A stretch of 64,000 bases of DNA from contig NC_134933.1 in NCBI RefSeq assembly GCF_051020765.1, forward strand, positions 15,659,461-15,723,460, written 5' to 3'. Positions 12,215 to 22,622 of this stretch are shown here, piece after piece. The DNA comes from Lasioglossum baleicum (lineage: Eukaryota; Arthropoda; Insecta; Hymenoptera; Halictidae). The notes beneath the pieces are model-generated. The model was given only the letters and a program-made list of their open reading frames with translations, ran no database searches and was not told where the DNA came from. The position numbers and the translations under genes were made by a program. Each line of letters starts with the position of its first letter. Positions within the stretch are counted from its first letter, which is position 1.

Positions 12215-12850
12215 TCCACATTATGTTCTATATCTGTCTATGCACGTTTGCTTCAATATCCATTTTCTATATCAGTCAGCTTTATATTTGTCTATATTCA
12301 TACAAACATGTCTTCTATATCTGTCTATGTAGTCTTCTATGGCTTTTTATGTGGCCATGTTCTATATCAGTCATATTTATATGCATCTATATTCATATGG
12401 ACATGTCTTGTATAACTGTCTGTGTATATCTTCTTATATGGCAATTTCTATTAAGATCCATATCAGCCATGTTTATACTTGCCTATATTCTGACATGTCT
12501 TCTATATCTGCCTATGAATGTTTTCTATGGCTTCTCATGTGGCAATTTTCTATATCAGTCATGTTTATATTTGCCTATATTCAGACATGTCTTCTATATC
12601 TGTCTATGTATGTCTTCCATGGCTTCTTATGTGGCAATTTTCTATATCAGTCATGTTTATATTTGCCTATATTCAGACATGTCTTCTATATCTGTCTATG
12701 TATGTCTTCTATCTCTTCTTATGTGGCCATGTTCACCAGTCATGTTTATACTTGTCTATAGTCATATGTCGTTACATGTCATCTATGTCTATCCGTGTAT
12801 GTCTTCTATGTATATCTCTCTATGTATGTCTCCTGCGTCCTCTTACGTGT
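12215..12850 (+). repeat. 92-bp minisatellite, about 6-7 copies
   Basis: The marker GGCCAT/GGCAAT recurs at 12,353, 12,440, 12,541, 12,633 and 12,725. The last three intervals give a period of 92 bp (two are exactly 92); earlier units are 87 and 101 bp because of small indels. The two central units are nearly identical; outer copies are more diverged. The typical unit has no TAA, TAG or TGA in any plus-strand phase, so all three forward frames stay open. The apparent 296-codon frame at 12,094-12,984 and its companions (12,339-12,761 and 12,518-13,144) are products of this. They encode Tyr/Ser/Cys/Ile-rich hydrophobic repeats that are probably not real proteins. Confidence 0.9.
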
Positions 12851-15135
12851 CAATCTTCCACATGTACGCTAATTCCAGAACAAGGTGCACTCTCGTCCAG
12901 GTGTCTCAAGTATGTCATACACGCGGATCTCGCGATCAGCCCTCGTCTTCCGAGCGTTTCATTAATTTTGCCGATCCCGGATAATACAGCGATCGGTCAC
13001 GCGACACGAAATGGACATCCGGCGTTCCTGCCTCGATCCCGGAACATAGTCGCACGAATCTCCGGCTTGTTCGTACAAGTTTGCGACACGGTCTTACACG
13101 AAGGCACACACCGTCGCCTACCCTGTCCACCATTTGCATCCTAAACAGGCCGGAGAAGAATTTATGCTCGCGCTCGGGAACCTCGGTGCGTGCATTCTTC
13201 CTTAAAATATGCGCGAATAGATCCCGCGAATATCTCGGCGGCCGTAGCGTAATCACGATTGCACGCCAGACTGCGGATTCTATGAAAATGTTTATGAGAG
13301 AAAACTGGTTCTGAAGATGAATCCTACGAAATCTTGCAGAAGCGAACTAATTTTCGTTGATCTGCGGATGGTGCAGCTCTTGTTTTTTCACGATTTGCAT
13401 CAACATCCGAAGTCCACATGCAGGGATCAACTAATGAAGTTTCTAAAATTGTGAAATTCGAATTGAAATTAATTGTTTTTTCTTCAGTCGTCGCATTGCG
13501 TGTCCCAAATTCTAGTTCCTTCAACCTGTTCGTCCTGCTGCCTGTGCCTGAGATTTGTTTGAATCGTTTCGTTGGCGTAGCGAAGGGTCCCTCCGTGTAA
13601 TCCGAAGTAGCAGGTGCGCCCCGTATCGCAACAAGGCTGGATGAAGTGCTAGCCTATTCACTTCAACTCTCCTTCTCTCATCAAAAATGTTCTCCTCTTC
13701 CACGAGACTCTTATTACCGTGAAATTACACAAAGGGCGATGGCGACAGGGTACACGCAGGGTAGAAAAAACGTGAGGAGAAGAAGAAGATGAAGAGGAAG
13801 AAGAGGAGAACATGTCCGTAGACGATGAACCCGCGAAACCTTTCGCGGAATGGAGTCACGGGGCAGATCGGGCTGGTTTCAGCGAGTCTGACATGTTCCC
13901 GTCATAAATCTGCGGCAGTGAGTAGCTCGGCTGGCGAGGGGGGCAGAAGTTTATAACGTGACGGAGACCAGGGGAGTCGCGGAGACAGCTCGCGAACGTA
14001 CGAGCGAGAGGAGCGAGCAGAAGCGAGCCAGAGAGGGGCAGAGAGAGTGAGTGAGAGAGGTGGAGACAGGGAGAGAGTGCGCGGGTAGCACAAAAGTTAT
14101 TAAATTTGATTAGACTCCGCCGCATAGCTGTGCAGGAACGAGGATAGGCTACGTAGCGAGAGTACAGGAAGGGAATGGGGCTGCAAAAGGGGGTAGATTT
14201 CACCTGGGGTTGGTGGTCGCGGCCGAGACACGAGAGTGTGAGTTTCGAACTAGTATGAGTGCCTGGGGTATCTACGGCTTATGACGCCCCTTCTCTCTCT
14301 CTCTCTTTTACCATCCTGCGCTCTTCAACCCCTACACCGGTCTCCTCGCGATTTTCCGCAACGCCCTGGCTTCTCTCGCTCGCCGAACCTGTATCATATT
14401 AAACATAATTGTTAACCTTTTACACTCTTCCGCCCCTGCCTCGATGACACTAATCCCCTGCTTAATCGCAGAGGAAAGCTGCCGAATATAGAACACGTTC
14501 GTTTATGAAAATCAATCGCGATACATGAGAGACTTGTTCCTGCATGGTGACTTGGCTAGCTGATCGAGTAGCATCAAGCATTAAATGGTTAAAAATATTT
14601 GTTTATAAATATTTGATTATATAATACAGAGTTACTTGTTACATTGTTATTCCCATGCCGCTATCTTCTAATAATAACTCTATTATGTTGAATAGGTGAT
14701 TGACAATCACATTACAATACAGCAAACCAACAAAGGGAATCGAACAATCCGCAAACATTTCCAATTTTCTCTCCTCGAACCAAAATGTCGATTCCCAAAT
14801 TTCCGGGAGATTTGCGTGATTTTCGTGGGACAAGGTTGCCATTTATACGATTTTCAGAAATGATCGTACACATGAAAGCAAGTCATTCGCAGCTATTGAT
14901 TCGAAGTGTGAAAGGGCTTATGGGTGAAATGCTTTTTCGAGCTGTACACAAAATGTTTCGATTACATCCTGCGTTTGACATCGAATACGCGCATGGTTTG
15001 TTTGATGCAACATGTATTTTTCAAATCGTGCCTTATCCGTGCAAAAAAACAGTTGAACGCCGTTCAACGGTGCAAACATTTATGTTGGAAGCGAATGCGC
15101 TTTGCTAAATGTTGCGGATTTTTGCGTTCTAGCAC
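12851..15135. other. Unassigned stretch
   Basis: Includes a GAA/AAG-rich purine tract at 13,768-13,811, a GA-rich block at about 13,980-14,085, a (CT)n tract at 14,289-14,310 and a 17-bp palindrome GTTGAACGCCGTTCAAC at 15,052-15,068. The 107-codon frame at 14,785-15,108 has no recognisable domain. Confidence 0.5.
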
Positions 15136-15330
15136 ACAGTCTGTTCAAAAAGTTCCAAGATCGCCGTAATAAAAAATTGGATTCTGTTGATTAATCCCAG
15201 TGATCGATCTCTAGCCACTAAAAAGTCTTGAGGAATGTATATTTTGTTCGTCTTATAGCACTCACCTCTTCACAATACGTTCCCTTCATTGGTAAATCCC
15301 AAATATAGGCAACCCCAAATCTGGCAAATG

Positions 15331-15547
15331 TATTGAGTTGGAACGAAAGTTCGTAGCATTTGTAAATTAAAATTGAAAGGTAAAATTCAGATATTTATTC
15401 AATAACATATTTTCCATTCTGTTCTATCACTTTTTGCCATTTTCGAGGTAACTTCTCGTGTTATTGATTAAACATATGAACAAATACCTTAATTTTATCT
15501 TCGATTCTTAATTTGAAAACGCTACGAACTTTCTTTCCAACCCAATA
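15331..15547 (-). mobile_element. Mariner deletion derivative (213 bp plus TA)
   Basis: Flanked by TA on both sides. The ends read TTGAGTTGGAACGAAAGTTC and, in reverse complement from the right, TTGGGTTGGAAAGAAAGTTC. Read on the minus strand, the 5' terminal repeat and leader run directly into the 3' end of a transposase gene, so most of the coding region has been lost by an internal deletion. This is a different mariner lineage from the MITE at 7,960 (TTCGTAGC instead of TAATTTCGG after the shared core). Confidence 0.85.
15395..15454 (-). pseudogene. Mariner transposase, last 19 codons
   Basis: On the minus strand the frame reads KLPRKWQKVIEQNGKYVIE followed by a stop. This matches the usual C-terminal end of mariner transposases, where a tryptophan is followed by a conserved short tail ending just before the 3' terminal repeat. 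The DDD catalytic region and the N-terminal helix-turn-helix are absent, so the copy cannot encode a functional transposase. The surviving piece is uninterrupted, which suggests a fairly recent loss. Confidence 0.85.
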
Positions 15548-15809
15548 GTTAATGACAGGGTAATTATACAGAAGCGGATACACCACCGATTTTGATGACC
15601 TTGAAAGATGTTGTCAAGATCATCATTGTAAGCAACATATAAAATCAAGCCATGTTTTACAGCGAAATATTGAAGAAGAATACTCGCATGGACATCGCGA
15701 GACAAGAAAATTGCAGGGCACCAAGAGAGGTTGAAATCACATAATACTCTGTGAGTTTATGGGTGGTACTAGAAATGAACAATTAGTTCGGGACTTTTCT
15801 GAACATACC

Positions 15810-16626
15810 CTTCATACGACAATGATGCGAATGGATTAAGAAACGATTGAAAATGGAAGTTTGATCTGAGGGCGGAAAAGACAGGGACCAAAAATTGCGT
15901 TCCTTCGAAAGTAACGGCGAGAAAGCGTTCTTTCGCATTGTTCCATGGGGTAAGCGTCGGGACGTGGCGCCTTGCCGGTTACCTGGAATTAAAATGAGGT
16001 TGCCCGCACCGCAACTACCGCAGTTACCCGCAGTGTCTCCTCGGGAATTCCGAGGTTACGCTCTTACGAGCTCCCAGCAGGCGTGTGATCGCCGACTTGT
16101 GGACACTGAGAACACTTTGGCAAGTTTGTAGCGGCGGCCTTAACGAAGCGAGACCTACTGCAGCCCCGAGACCTCCGGTCCACCATAGCTTTCGAGTTAA
16201 GACTGCCCCTTTATAGTGACCCGTTTCGCGTGTGTGAACTCGCAACGGCTCGTTTGTCTCCCTCCCTCCCCCATTCTCTCTCTCTCTCTCTCTCATTTGT
16301 GCTCCGGCCCGGCCCGAACCCGCGCCGAGCAATCTCTCCCGATAAATTCTCTGTAACTGGAACCGGTGATCGCTGTCCCGCGTGAAAATTAATCGAACGT
16401 AAATCCATTTGGGCGCAAAACAATGTATACGCGGTACAGTAACCCCGGCTCAACGTATCCTATCAAAATCGTCGGTGTAATTGACGGAGGAATTATTCAC
16501 GTTGCTGCCCGGACAAAAGCAGAATTGCGCCGCTGTGTTTGTCGAAGGTTCGAACAAGTCGACCGTGTCTTTAGGAAATTTTGAATGAAAAGGAAAGAAA
16601 TACAGAGTAGGGGGAAAAGTTATGCT
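15810..16626. other. Unassigned stretch with (CT)n tract
   Basis: CpG-rich with a (TC)n microsatellite at 16,273-16,296. No recognisable gene. Confidence 0.5.
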
Positions 16627-16771
16627 TTCTCTGCCAGTACCGGATTAGTCACGAGACATTGTGACACATGCTCGACAGAGATAAAGCGCGTCACGTGACT
16701 CGGCTGTAGCGGAACCGTGGGGGGAGTAGCGTGGTAGAATGGGAAAGTAGAGTGGGGAGTCAAGTCTTAAT
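16627..16771 (+). repeat. Dispersed repeat family A, copy 1
   Basis: Aligns with 21,521-21,636 and 61,931-62,044. Shared blocks in order are CTGCCAGTAYCGGATTAGTC, ACATTGTGACACATGC, GGAGA(C/T)AAAGCG, and GGTAGAGTGGG near the end. This copy contains the palindrome GTCACGTGAC at 16,690-16,699. I see no terminal repeats, poly-A tail or coding, so the class is unknown. Confidence 0.75.
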
Positions 16772-16858
16772 TTGGCGACTCTGGTTGATAAAATGCAATT
16801 ATGCGGACACTTTATGATGAAGTTTAATTCTGTATACGCAGACGTAGGTAGCTGTTAT

Positions 16859-16936
16859 TCGATATTTTATATATTTAATATATTTATATATGATATATAT
16901 ATATTTATATAAATTTAAATATATATAATATACGAC
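16859..16936. repeat. (TA)n/ATATTTATA low-complexity tract
   Basis: About 78 bp of nearly pure A/T with TATATA runs. Confidence 0.85.
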
Positions 16937-17616
16937 AGAGCAAGTACCTAGGATTAAAGAATATCGAGGAACAGATGATAACGTCGATGTGTTCCGACAC
17001 AGCCAAATATTTTGGACCAGCCTCGAAATGAACCGAGCATCTGTTTTAATCGGCTTCGGATTTGAGCTGGGCTCGGCTCTTCGGACATTTATTTCAATCA
17101 AATTTTCAAACATCGGAACAAGCAGATTTGCCAGCGTTACCGTCGGGGCTAATGAAACGCACCGTTCAAGTGTTCTTTTCGTTTATCCTCAAACGCATGA
17201 TACTCGCTTTGATCTTTCGCTCAGTGGCTTAATGTTCCCCGCCTTGCTCTTCCTCCGTGGGGGTCGTTCTCTTCGACGTTTTGTCCCGCGACGTGTATTA
17301 CCCCACGAGACTTTTAATTAAAAATCCACGACACGGTAATCCGGTTCGCGCGAATCTGAACCGTCAGCCATTCCTGTGATTAAAGGCGAATTTAGCCTTT
17401 TCACTTTGCACGCGCGACTCGGATGATTCATCCGCAATGACTGGAATCAAGATCGTTTTCATCCGCGTTTCATCCGAAGTGATTAGCGAACGATATAGCG
17501 TTCCTACTTTTGATAAAGTGACGATTCACCCAAAATGAAACGGTGGAACGACAGTGACGAGTCTAAACAAACGGACGCTGTCCATTTGCAGGGTTCTTAT
17601 TTATTTAACACTAAAT

Positions 17617-17745
17617 TTAACACTAAACCTACCGAGCATTAAAAGCGACTGGCATGTATGAGTTTATGAAAACAGGATCTTAAAGTTATATATACTTTTT
17701 ACTATTCTCGTAATAGTAATACAATTTATTTCGATCATTTCCCGA
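17617..17745 (+). mobile_element. TTAA-bounded element, left-end fragment
   Basis: Starts TTAACACTAAACCTACCGAG at 17,617, matching the left end of the complete element at 30,135-30,450 (TTAACAGTAAACCTACCTAG) and continuing with similar AAAGCGA(T/C)T sequence. No matching right end is visible; the foldback element at 17,746 follows directly. A second TTAACACTAAA lies just upstream at 17,605. Confidence 0.55.
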
Positions 17746-18053
17746 TTGACCTTTACAGACTTTTTCAAGGTCTAATTCATCAAGAGGAACAAACTTTTCA
17801 AAGGAATCATGGGTCAAAAAATGAACCGTTCTCTTGAAAATTGAGGTTAAAATTCAAAAGACGCATACACTTACTTGCCTCAGAATTGCATTACAACATT
17901 ACAACATAACGTAATATAATAGATCAATTCTGAGCCCCAATTCTGAATGAAGTAACTTTATATGTGATTTGATCTTTAACGTCATTTTTTATCTATTGTT
18001 CCTTTGAGAAGGAGGAACCTCTCATTTGACCTCGAAAAGATTGTCAAGGTCAA
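17746..18053. mobile_element. Foldback MITE (308 bp) with TCAAGGTCA-type arms
   Basis: The left arm starts TTGACCTTTACAGACTTTTT and the reverse complement of the right arm starts TTGACCTTGACAATCTTTTC. Similarity extends further in (CAAAGGAA then AAAAAATGA in both arms). The central part contains short direct repeats around ACAACATTACAACATAACG. No coding capacity. Confidence 0.65.
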
Positions 18054-18621
18054 TTTTGCTTTTTTAACAGATCCTTGCCGATCTGAAGGTGTAGAATCAC
18101 CCTGTACAATTCAAACGAAGCAGTTTAAATCCGCCTGAACAAGCACGGGACTCGAGAAAGAAACGGACAGGCCGGGGTGGCGCGGCGCAGCGAAATTCAT
18201 TATCGAGATGCATTTTCGACGGGTAAACGCGGTTTTAGATCGGCTCGGTTCGGCTCGGCGCTGCGAAACATTTTCGATTCTACACTCTTTATGAAACACC
18301 GACAAAGCCACCGCATTCTATTTACCGTTGCGCAAGCTCGGCCCTCGCGGCTGACCATTTATTGCTTCCATTTCCTCGCTTCGTAATTTCGTCGGCGGCG
18401 CCGCCGCGAGGGACGCGTGGCGATCGCGAATTTCGCATTGACACGCTACGTATTCGGAACTGCACGATTCCTTCCTCGGAAACGCGTCTCGTCCTCCGAT
18501 CGTTTCACGGTCCCGCGGTGCCACTGAAATCCATATTTTTCATCAGCATCATCATAATACGAACGTTCCTCGTTCCCCGGTTCGCGTCTGGATCAATATA
18601 ATATACATATACCCCGGTCGT

Positions 18622-18801
18622 TAGACCGCGGCGTTGTATGCAGATTCATACTTTTGCGGGAGAGCCGAAGGGAGTCCGGAACAAAATGAAATTCCATTTT
18701 CTTCGCGAGAGCGGTCCTGGTAAATGGAAAATAAAATGCAGCGGCGTCCGATTCCATTAAAATTTTCATTTCCTGTAGAATGTATAAAATTCTACGGTCT
18801 A
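18622..18801. mobile_element. Degenerate hAT-like MITE (180 bp)
   Basis: The left end TAGACCGCGGCGTTGTATGCA, less its last base, pairs imperfectly with the right end, which in reverse complement reads TAGACCGTAGAATTTTATAC. This resembles the TAGACTGCGGATCTTTATG ends of the better copies at 37,430 and 55,954. No 8-bp target duplication is preserved. Confidence 0.45.
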
Positions 18802-19637
18802 ATTATCATCCGCGATGCCTTGCCCCCGCGCGTCGACGGCGATCATACTAATCGGTCGCGAAAACCGATCGAGAATCCCGAGCCGTTTTGAAACGGAAGG
18901 ACGACAAAAATTATTTAACGCCTCCGATGGCTCGGGTTCGTTAGAGTGCAGTCCCGCGATCGATGGCGCGCAATTCCAGGCCACTCGATGCTAAATCATG
19001 ACCTCCGGTGCTGAATGCGCAACCTGTCCCACGGTGAACCGGTTATGACATTCGCGAGCCGGAAAATCCGACCGTGCGCGTGCGATCGCAGGTATTTCGG
19101 CGAAAAAAGCCCGCCGCATTCCGCGAGTTCACGCGACGGTATTTAGCCCGGCGGTTTCCGATACCCGCGCCGCGCCGCGACGCAAATCACTCGAACGAAG
19201 GAATACGAAATTTTCTGACCCGCGGCCGCACACCTGCATTTTCGATCGGAAACCGACGGCGCCGAAGCATTCCGAGGATTCCTGGATGCTTCGCGGATAT
19301 TTGACGGACCGTTTCGTCCATTGGAATTGGCCGACCTCGCGATTATCGTTCAACCGATACAATGATTCACGTAGTTATCGGTTCCGGGCTGCAACGTGGT
19401 ATTTGCCCCTAAAAACCGGTAAGAACTATTCTAGCGTTATGTATAGGTTCGAGTCCGTGATATGTGAATTCGTCTGAACGTCAGCTACAACATCTTAAAA
19501 TAGAAAATGAATATTATTGTTGGTAGTGTTAAATCTGTAATATGTTTATGTTGGTATGAATGCTAAACCCTATACATATGTATATGTAGTAATAGATACG
19601 TATGTAGGAGTAATTGATATAATTCCTCATAAAATAC
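18802..19637. other. Unassigned CpG-rich stretch
   Basis: No recognisable gene. The overlapping frames at 19,074-19,304 (plus) and 19,129-19,362 (minus) are arginine-rich chance products. Confidence 0.5.
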
Positions 19638-19856
19638 TTAACCCTTCGCTGCATGATTTTTTTAATTGGGATAAAAAATTGGAAGAAGATCAGTTTTTGT
19701 GTTTTATTTAAGGGAAAAATATCAAAAAAAAAATTAAAACAACATTCTGTCAAATGAGATAAAATGTGTAGAATAGTGAGAAACACATTCTTAGTTTACT
19801 ATATACCAGATTTGATAACTGTATCAGATATGATACACTATGCAGCGAAGGGTTAA
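19638..19856. mobile_element. TTAA-bounded piggyBac-like MITE (219 bp)
   Basis: TTAA at 19,638-19,641 and 19,853-19,856. The ends read TTAACCCTTCGCTGCAT and, in reverse complement, TTAACCCTTCGCTGCAT: a perfect 17-bp match including the target site. Ends beginning CCCT next to TTAA are characteristic of piggyBac-type elements. The interior is A/T-rich with no transposase. Confidence 0.8.
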
Positions 19857-19867
19857 ATGAGAAATAA

Positions 19868-19920
19868 TTGGTTATTATAGTATATACTACTATATATGTG
19901 TATATACTATATAGTATAGT
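19868..19920. repeat. AT-rich palindromic TATACTA tract
   Basis: Repeated TAGTATA/TATACTA units that can fold on themselves. Confidence 0.6.
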
Positions 19921-19927
19921 CATTTTT

Positions 19928-19992
19928 AGTGGTGACTCTCTCTCTCTCTCTTTCTTTCTCTATGAGTCCCCAGTCGAGTGCTAACGTTTAAG
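19928..19992 (+). repeat. Dispersed palindromic repeat (family B), copy 2, split by a (CT)n tract
   Basis: Matches copy 1 (4401-4448, opposite strand): TTTAGTGGTGACTC on the left and GAGTC then CAGTCGAG on the right. Where copy 1 has the compact palindrome centre, this copy holds about 25 bp of CT/TTTC repeats, as if a microsatellite had grown from the CTC of the palindrome. Confidence 0.55.
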
Positions 19993-21520
19993 CAAGCAGA
20001 AGTGCACGTGGAAGAGCGATTATTGTAATAGGAGACTTAAGACTTGTCGCAATAAAAATAAAGCAAAAGTACTTAAAAATCTAAAACCTGATCAATTAGT
20101 ATTTCGACATCTAAAGTGACTTTGGTGTATAACTAAGGACCCACTGCTGACGCACCAGTAGTCATTAACAATAAAAATCAAATAACAATGAAAAGCTAAC
20201 GCTTTCGAAACGAGTGGAAGTATTAAAATTAACAATGATAACGGAAAGTATGTACACAGAGAAAGAAAGTACCTCTCTCACGAAGACAGCGAGTAGCTCT
20301 CCTGCGAGGAGAAAGAGAGGTAGCAAGGTGTTCCTTGAAAAAAGATGGCGGAACGCCGCGCCGTGCCGTGATTAACCGAGAACAAAGACTCGCCTGAGAA
20401 CAATCACCGCAAGCTTGACGGACGAGTAGGAAACACATACGGGACAGTTTAATAGCAATATTGGTCACTGTTAACTATACGACCGTAATTAGAGCCGCGG
20501 CTATTGGTATTCTGAGGGATTCCTGAAGCTAAAGCCCCGCAACAGCGTGCAGCGCTACATAATTTACCGAAATAGCTGTACGATCGCGGCCGGCATACCT
20601 TTGATAACGTCATTAAATGCGCATTCTGCGGTATGGGCTCGGTTCCTCAGCCAATTTTCCGCGATGACAAAGAGTGTGTGTGTGTGCGTGTGTCTGGGTG
20701 GGTGGAATTGGCTTCCCCGTCTGCTGGATCGCATCAAGATCTTCCGGGCACGCGATACGCCACCGTCCCATTCTAATCATTCGGAATTGTATCGAAGAAA
20801 TTGCAATCGGACGCTCCCGCGGAAATTTCTTCCCCGGGAAAAACTCGCTTATGCGATCCCGTGGACGATTTGCGAAGCTCGGGCTAAACGACGCCGAAAC
20901 ATCGACGTGTTATTGCAGGGAGGAGGGAGACGCGCGGCGGCTTCAGAAAATGAAACCTTCGAGGGAATTCGCCAACGTGCGCGAATCTGCCGGGTCCTGC
21001 TATCACGTTACCCGACAGTGTCGTTTGCGCGCTGATTCCCGGACCCGCTCTCGTTTCGCCACCGCGTAATAGCCGTTTCCCTTTCGTTTGTTTACCATTT
21101 CCAACGAAAGCGCGAATTGCTCGGTCGGTGTCCCAGAAAATTTCAAGGAACACGTCGCGCCGGATCTCTTAATCCGAACGATCCTGTTCCGCCGAATAAA
21201 TCGACCAATCTTGCATTTTCCAACACGGACCGTTGAAACGTTAACGCAGAATAAGATCTGAAATTAATTTGTTCTGCGACCAAGTAGCAACTCAAATTGT
21301 CGCACTTATTCTTCATGGAGAAATATTGCCGTTAGAAATCACTTGACTCAGTTTGTTGTATTTATATATCTGTAAGTATATTCATTATCTTTATTGTAAC
21401 TATGACGAAATCTTGTGAACGTGGTTCTCTTTATATTCAATAACCTCAACTGCCACGCGGCCCGCTCACTCAGAGTCGCCGGATGATGGGAGGGAGGATG
21501 AATTGAGGGGAACAGGGTAT
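19993..21520. other. Unassigned stretch with (GT)n
   Basis: A (GT)n microsatellite lies at 20,671-20,692. Frames at 20,547-21,069 overlap each other in CpG-rich DNA and have no recognised motif. Confidence 0.5.
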
Positions 21521-21636
21521 CTCTCTGCCAGTATCGGATTAGTCACATGACATTGTAATACATGCATGACGGAGACAAAGCGTGGGGGAATAACGTCGTA
21601 GAAAGGGAAGGTAGAGTGGGGACGTAAGTCTTAATG
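21521..21636 (+). repeat. Dispersed repeat family A, copy 2
   Basis: Colinear with copies 1 and 3 but lacking the GTCACGTGAC palindrome, because the segment between AAAGCG and GTGGGGG is deleted. Ends with GGTAGAGTGGGGAC and AAGTCTTAAT, as copy 1 does. Confidence 0.75.
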
Positions 21637-21914
21637 TATGATGCCAATCGTGCAAAAGAAATAAGAGATGCCGACACCACAACCGCCATGACGACAGCCA
21701 TCGGCATCTCCATAGAATATAAATGTACTTTACACTCAACATTATTAGTTTTCTTTCACTTTTGCTATTCAGGATCATCATTCTTTTATACCCTCTGAAA
21801 ATACGATGTAGCGACGAATACGAGTTTCTACAATGTGGCGTTCCGAGCGCGCAATAAATACTTACTTTTCCAATTACAAGCGTCCTGCTATTTCACTTAT
21901 AGAAACGGTGGAAA

Positions 21915-22222
21915 TGAAGTTTCACTTTTATGCTTCATTGAGGGGAATATTAGCTGTTCGGAAGCTTTTCAAATATAATGTAGAGATTTGAATGCGTAGC
22001 AGAGCGCACAGATCTCAAATTCATATTTTCAGAAGTGAAGCGGGGTGCTGGTTTTTAATTCACAAAGTGGCCAAATACTTTTATTTTTTATTGAGGATAT
22101 TATCTGTACGGCGGGTGGGCTTTAGAAATATAATGTGAAGGTTCGAATGGCGCGGCGCGCTGTAAATTCTTATTTTTAGAAGTAAAGGCGCGCTGGTTTT
22201 TTAATTTATAAAGATGCTCGAA
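21915..22222. repeat. Diverged two-copy tandem duplication (~150 bp)
   Basis: Both halves contain, in order, ACTTTTAT, TTGAGG, ATATTA, TGT.CGG, AAATATAATGT, CGAATG or GAATG.CG, TTTTTAGAAGT or TTTTCAGAAGT, and GCTGGTTTTT. Divergence is considerable, so the duplication is old. Confidence 0.6.
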
Positions 22223-22479
22223 GGGGTTAACGAGGTTGAAAAGGGAAAGGGAGTGTTCAAGAAGCGGGCACACCTGGCTGGCTCGGCTTACGGAGCACGT
22301 AGTGTCGCAGTCGAGGCTGACCTACATATAAGCCGCACCACAGTCTGATCCCGTGCAAACCCATTCCCCTGCGACAGGCTAGCCGACTGTTAGAAACCCG
22401 CCTGCATATTTACACGCTACCAGAAGAATACCTACGCCTCTCGTTCTGCTTGTCCTGCGCGAAATCTCCTCGGGAAAAG

Positions 22480-22622
22480 GAGTGGTTCTCTCGCGGAGAA
22501 AATAGTCGCACTTTCATGGAGAAAACCTCTCGTGTCGATAAAACACAAGAAATTAGGGAAAGAAGTCGGTGGTTCTCTCATGAAGTAAATCAGTAGCACT
22601 TTTATGAAGAAAAATCTTATCC
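22480..22622. repeat. Diverged two-copy tandem repeat (period ~87 bp)
   Basis: GTGGTTCTCTC at 22,482 recurs at 22,569. Both are followed by a GAAGTAAAT/GGAGAAAAT segment, AGTMGCACTTT and ATGRAGAAAA. The overlapping minus-strand frame at 22,432-22,761 is probably not real. Confidence 0.5.

Larger units (their letters stand above)
15136..15809. mobile_element. Possible older Tc1/mariner relic enclosing a younger MITE
   Basis: The left motif GTCTGTTCAAAAAGTTCC near 15,138 and the reverse complement of the right motif, GTATGTTCAGAAAAGTCCC near 15,791-15,808, look like diverged terminal inverted repeats about 670 bp apart. The mariner derivative at 15,333-15,545 lies inside. I see no transposase frame for the outer element. 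The pairing could be coincidental or the ends could belong to separate copies. Confidence 0.35.

Noticed and set aside
12215..12850. CRISPR-like array
   Set aside because: The 92-bp units are contiguous with no unique spacers, and the window is eukaryotic.
12094..12984. 296-codon open reading frame, the longest in the window
   Set aside because: It is generated by the stop-free 92-bp minisatellite; all three forward frames are open and the phase shifts between units.
22320..22345. ATATAAG followed by CACAGTC, a possible TATA box and initiator
   Set aside because: Spacing is shorter than the usual 25-30 bp and no gene follows.
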